From the NCBI GenBank assembly GCA_023128635.1, contig JAGMDP010000154.1, positions 1 to 6,571 on the forward strand: a stretch of DNA of 6,571 nucleotides, read 5' to 3'. The stretch comes from Candidatus Heimdallarchaeota archaeon (GTDB taxonomy: Archaea > Asgardarchaeota > Heimdallarchaeia > JABLTI01). A model generated the notes under the pieces. That model was not told where the DNA came from. It did no database searches and was given only the letters and a program-made list of their open reading frames with translations. A program made the position numbers and the translations under genes. Shown here piece by piece: positions 5,177 to 6,571 of this stretch (position 1 is its first letter; each line of letters begins with the position of its first letter).

Positions 5177-6571
5177 TTATGTTTCTGGTAAAACTACTCT
5201 TTTTGTTTTTGGAGTAATTATTGCGTTGATTATATCTGCATTAATTAATTCAACAAAAGCAGTAGAATTACTTGTAATGCCGATAACTTGATCAGACTCA
5301 TCAATTGTTCCAATTAGTCCTTCTTCTGCGTCTCTACCTATGGCATAATATGGTTTATTTGTTGAACTGATTGCTAATGACTTCAATTGTATGTTTTCTT
5401 GTCCCATTAGTTGTTTTATTACGTCTGCATTCTTGAATGGATCAAAATCAGATATGACGATTATTCGTGTTCTTGGATTACTATTTAGTAACTCTGTAAG
5501 ATGAACATCGCTTACAGCAGGATAAACAACTGTTACTGTGGATTTAACTCTTGAAAGTATTTCTTTCATTTGATTTAGTACAGGTTCTCGTCCTAAAATA
5601 GTTGCAGTATTCATAGCAGGTCGTGGTATCTCCTTGATCTTAGTTAGTAATTCTCTATAGGTTAATTCCATATTTGCGAGTAATCGTTCTATGTTCTTAT
5701 TGCTTTCTTTGAACTTGTCACCAAATCCTTTGAATTGATTCTTGAGATTTGCAGTTTCAGCAATAATAGTATCTTCAACACCAGTTTGAGAATCATTAAT
5801 AGTCTTGTTAAGAAGAGTAGATTGTTCTTGCACATATCTTATGGCAGTTTGCTTCCCTTTATTCAAGAGGGTTTTTGCAGGCATTTCGATTCGAGCAATA
5901 GCTGCTTTAGCTCTATCTTCTGTATCTTTGATGAAGTTCTTACCATCTATCTCACTAATATTATTGATAGCTCGAATATCATCAATTATCTTAGAACTAA
6001 TTTCTGTAAAGGCAGTTTCCTTATCCTTAAATTCTTGAGAAATCGAAGCAACAGTTGAATCTCTTGCTTCTAGATATTTGGAATTAATATCATTTTTCGC
6101 TCGAGTAACAGTACCAGCCATAATATTCTTTGTTGTTTCAAAATCAGTATTGATCTTAGTGAAACTGTTAATTAATTCCATGTTTAGCTTATCATTGATT
6201 TCTGTCATCTTACGCTGAGTTATTTCAACTGAAGTTCGTAATTCATTACCTAAACGAACCTCTTTTGCTTTTATGTCATCTCTTGTCTCAGTGGCATTTT
6301 TATCTAGATTATCTTTTAGTATTTTGAAGAGATTATCTAGTTTATCATAATTAGTTTTCGATTTTGCGGCGATTAATCCTTCGAGTTGTGCATTTGCATC
6401 AATAAACATTTGAGTGGTAGTTCGAGTGAATGTTTCTATCATTTGATCATATTCTCTTTTTATTCCAGAGAGTTTTTCACGAACAACTTTCCCAAAATCA
6501 TCATTCATATCTTGTATTGAATCAGAAATATTTCGAATTCTTTCTTCAAGAATTTGATTAGTGGATTTATC
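5177..6571 (-). CDS. Long coiled-coil protein with a TrmB/PLD-like C-terminal domain (5' end beyond the window)
   Basis: The frame stays open from the stop at 5177-5179 to the last base of the window, so at least 464 residues are encoded. The internal ATG at 6508 has no Shine-Dalgarno, and the 21 residues before it (DKSTNQILEERIRNISDSIQ, then D) continue the same heptad-like helical pattern, so the true start is likely outside. Residue numbers below count from that Met. Residues 1-290 are highly charged, helix-favouring, nearly free of Pro and Gly, and contain no Cys: a long coiled coil. Residues about 302-436 form a compact alpha/beta domain: ILGREPVLNQMKEILSRV, a strand TVTVVYP, RTRIIVISDF, YYAIGRDAEEGLIGTI and IGITSNSTAFVEL. 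This matches the layout of the TrmB-type effector domain (phospholipase D-like fold). The HKD catalytic motif of phospholipase D is absent, so ligand sensing or scaffolding is likelier than hydrolysis. A DNA-binding domain, if any, would be upstream of the window. The gene ends 154 bp before the neighbouring gene's start on the same strand. Confidence 0.8.
   Translation of the reverse strand, partial: DKSTNQILEERIRNISDSIQDMNDDFGKVVREKLSGIKREYDQMIETFTRTTTQMFIDANAQLEGLIAAKSKTNYDKLDNLFKILKDNLDKNATETRDDIKAKEVRLGNELRTSVEITQRKMTEINDKLNMELINSFTKINTDFETTKNIMAGTVTRAKNDINSKYLEARDSTVASISQEFKDKETAFTEISSKIIDDIRAINNISEIDGKNFIKDTEDRAKAAIARIEMPAKTLLNKGKQTAIRYVQEQSTLLNKTINDSQTGVEDTIIAETANLKNQFKGFGDKFKESNKNIERLLANMELTYRELLTKIKEIPRPAMNTATILGREPVLNQMKEILSRVKSTVTVVYPAVSDVHLTELLNSNPRTRIIVISDFDPFKNADVIKQLMGQENIQLKSLAISSTNKPYYAIGRDAEEGLIGTIDESDQVIGITSNSTAFVELINADIINAIITPKTKRVVLPET

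Noticed and set aside
5735..6058. Two overlapping plus-strand frames antisense to the coiled-coil gene
   Set aside because: They overlap each other and a strongly helical coding sequence; the Cys/Phe/Ser-rich translations are typical antisense shadows.

Overview
The window reads as a piece of an AT-rich archaeal chromosome, most probably from an Asgard archaeon. That is an inference from gene content, not from a marker gene. The supporting points are a longin-like domain fused to a membrane anchor, a tRNA-guanine transglycosylase-fold protein beside a stand-alone archaeosine-synthase catalytic domain, a secreted type I membrane protein of a style common in Asgard genomes, a long coiled-coil protein with a TrmB/PLD-like C-terminal domain, TATA-like boxes instead of bacterial -35/-10 promoters, and use of TTG and GTG starts. 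A bacterial-type (class I) GAPDH also occurs in Asgard archaea and haloarchaea. There is no rRNA, tRNA, CRISPR array or insertion sequence.

Layout. At the left edge (up to 206, + strand) is the 3' end of an unidentified gene. Two bases later, convergent to it, ends a two-gene minus-strand operon (1939 to 209): first a 194-aa protein carrying the archaeosine synthase (ArcS) core motif, then a 373-aa TGT-family protein with an intact zinc site. A 188-bp divergent intergenic region leads to a plus-strand operon: a 237-aa longin-like protein with two C-terminal membrane helices (TTG start), then a 54-aa single-helix, tail-anchored-like protein (2855-3019) preceded by a near-perfect Shine-Dalgarno. 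Next on the plus strand is a complete NAD-type GAPDH (3149-4153). Convergent with it is a signal-peptide-bearing type I membrane protein (5022 to 4177, GTG start), followed by a large coiled-coil protein (minus strand, ending at 5177). The coiled-coil reading frame runs open off the right edge of the window.

How the parts relate. The TGT-like and ArcS-like proteins look like one functional unit in 7-deazaguanine (preQ0/archaeosine) modification. Both lack the PUA RNA-binding domain of canonical archaeal TGT/ArcS. The TGT-like protein carries Glu at the position I align with the nucleophilic Asp, and the ArcS-like protein has Arg where the signature has His. The pair may therefore act on DNA or on an unusual RNA, or be a divergent or regulatory version; this is the most interesting locus here. 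The longin/54-aa operon suggests a small membrane-associated complex. GAPDH and the longin operon each have a near-identical TACTTTTTT(T)AA box about 70 bp before the start codon, suggesting a shared promoter architecture. The remaining genes look like ordinary chromosomal genes without an evident shared pathway.
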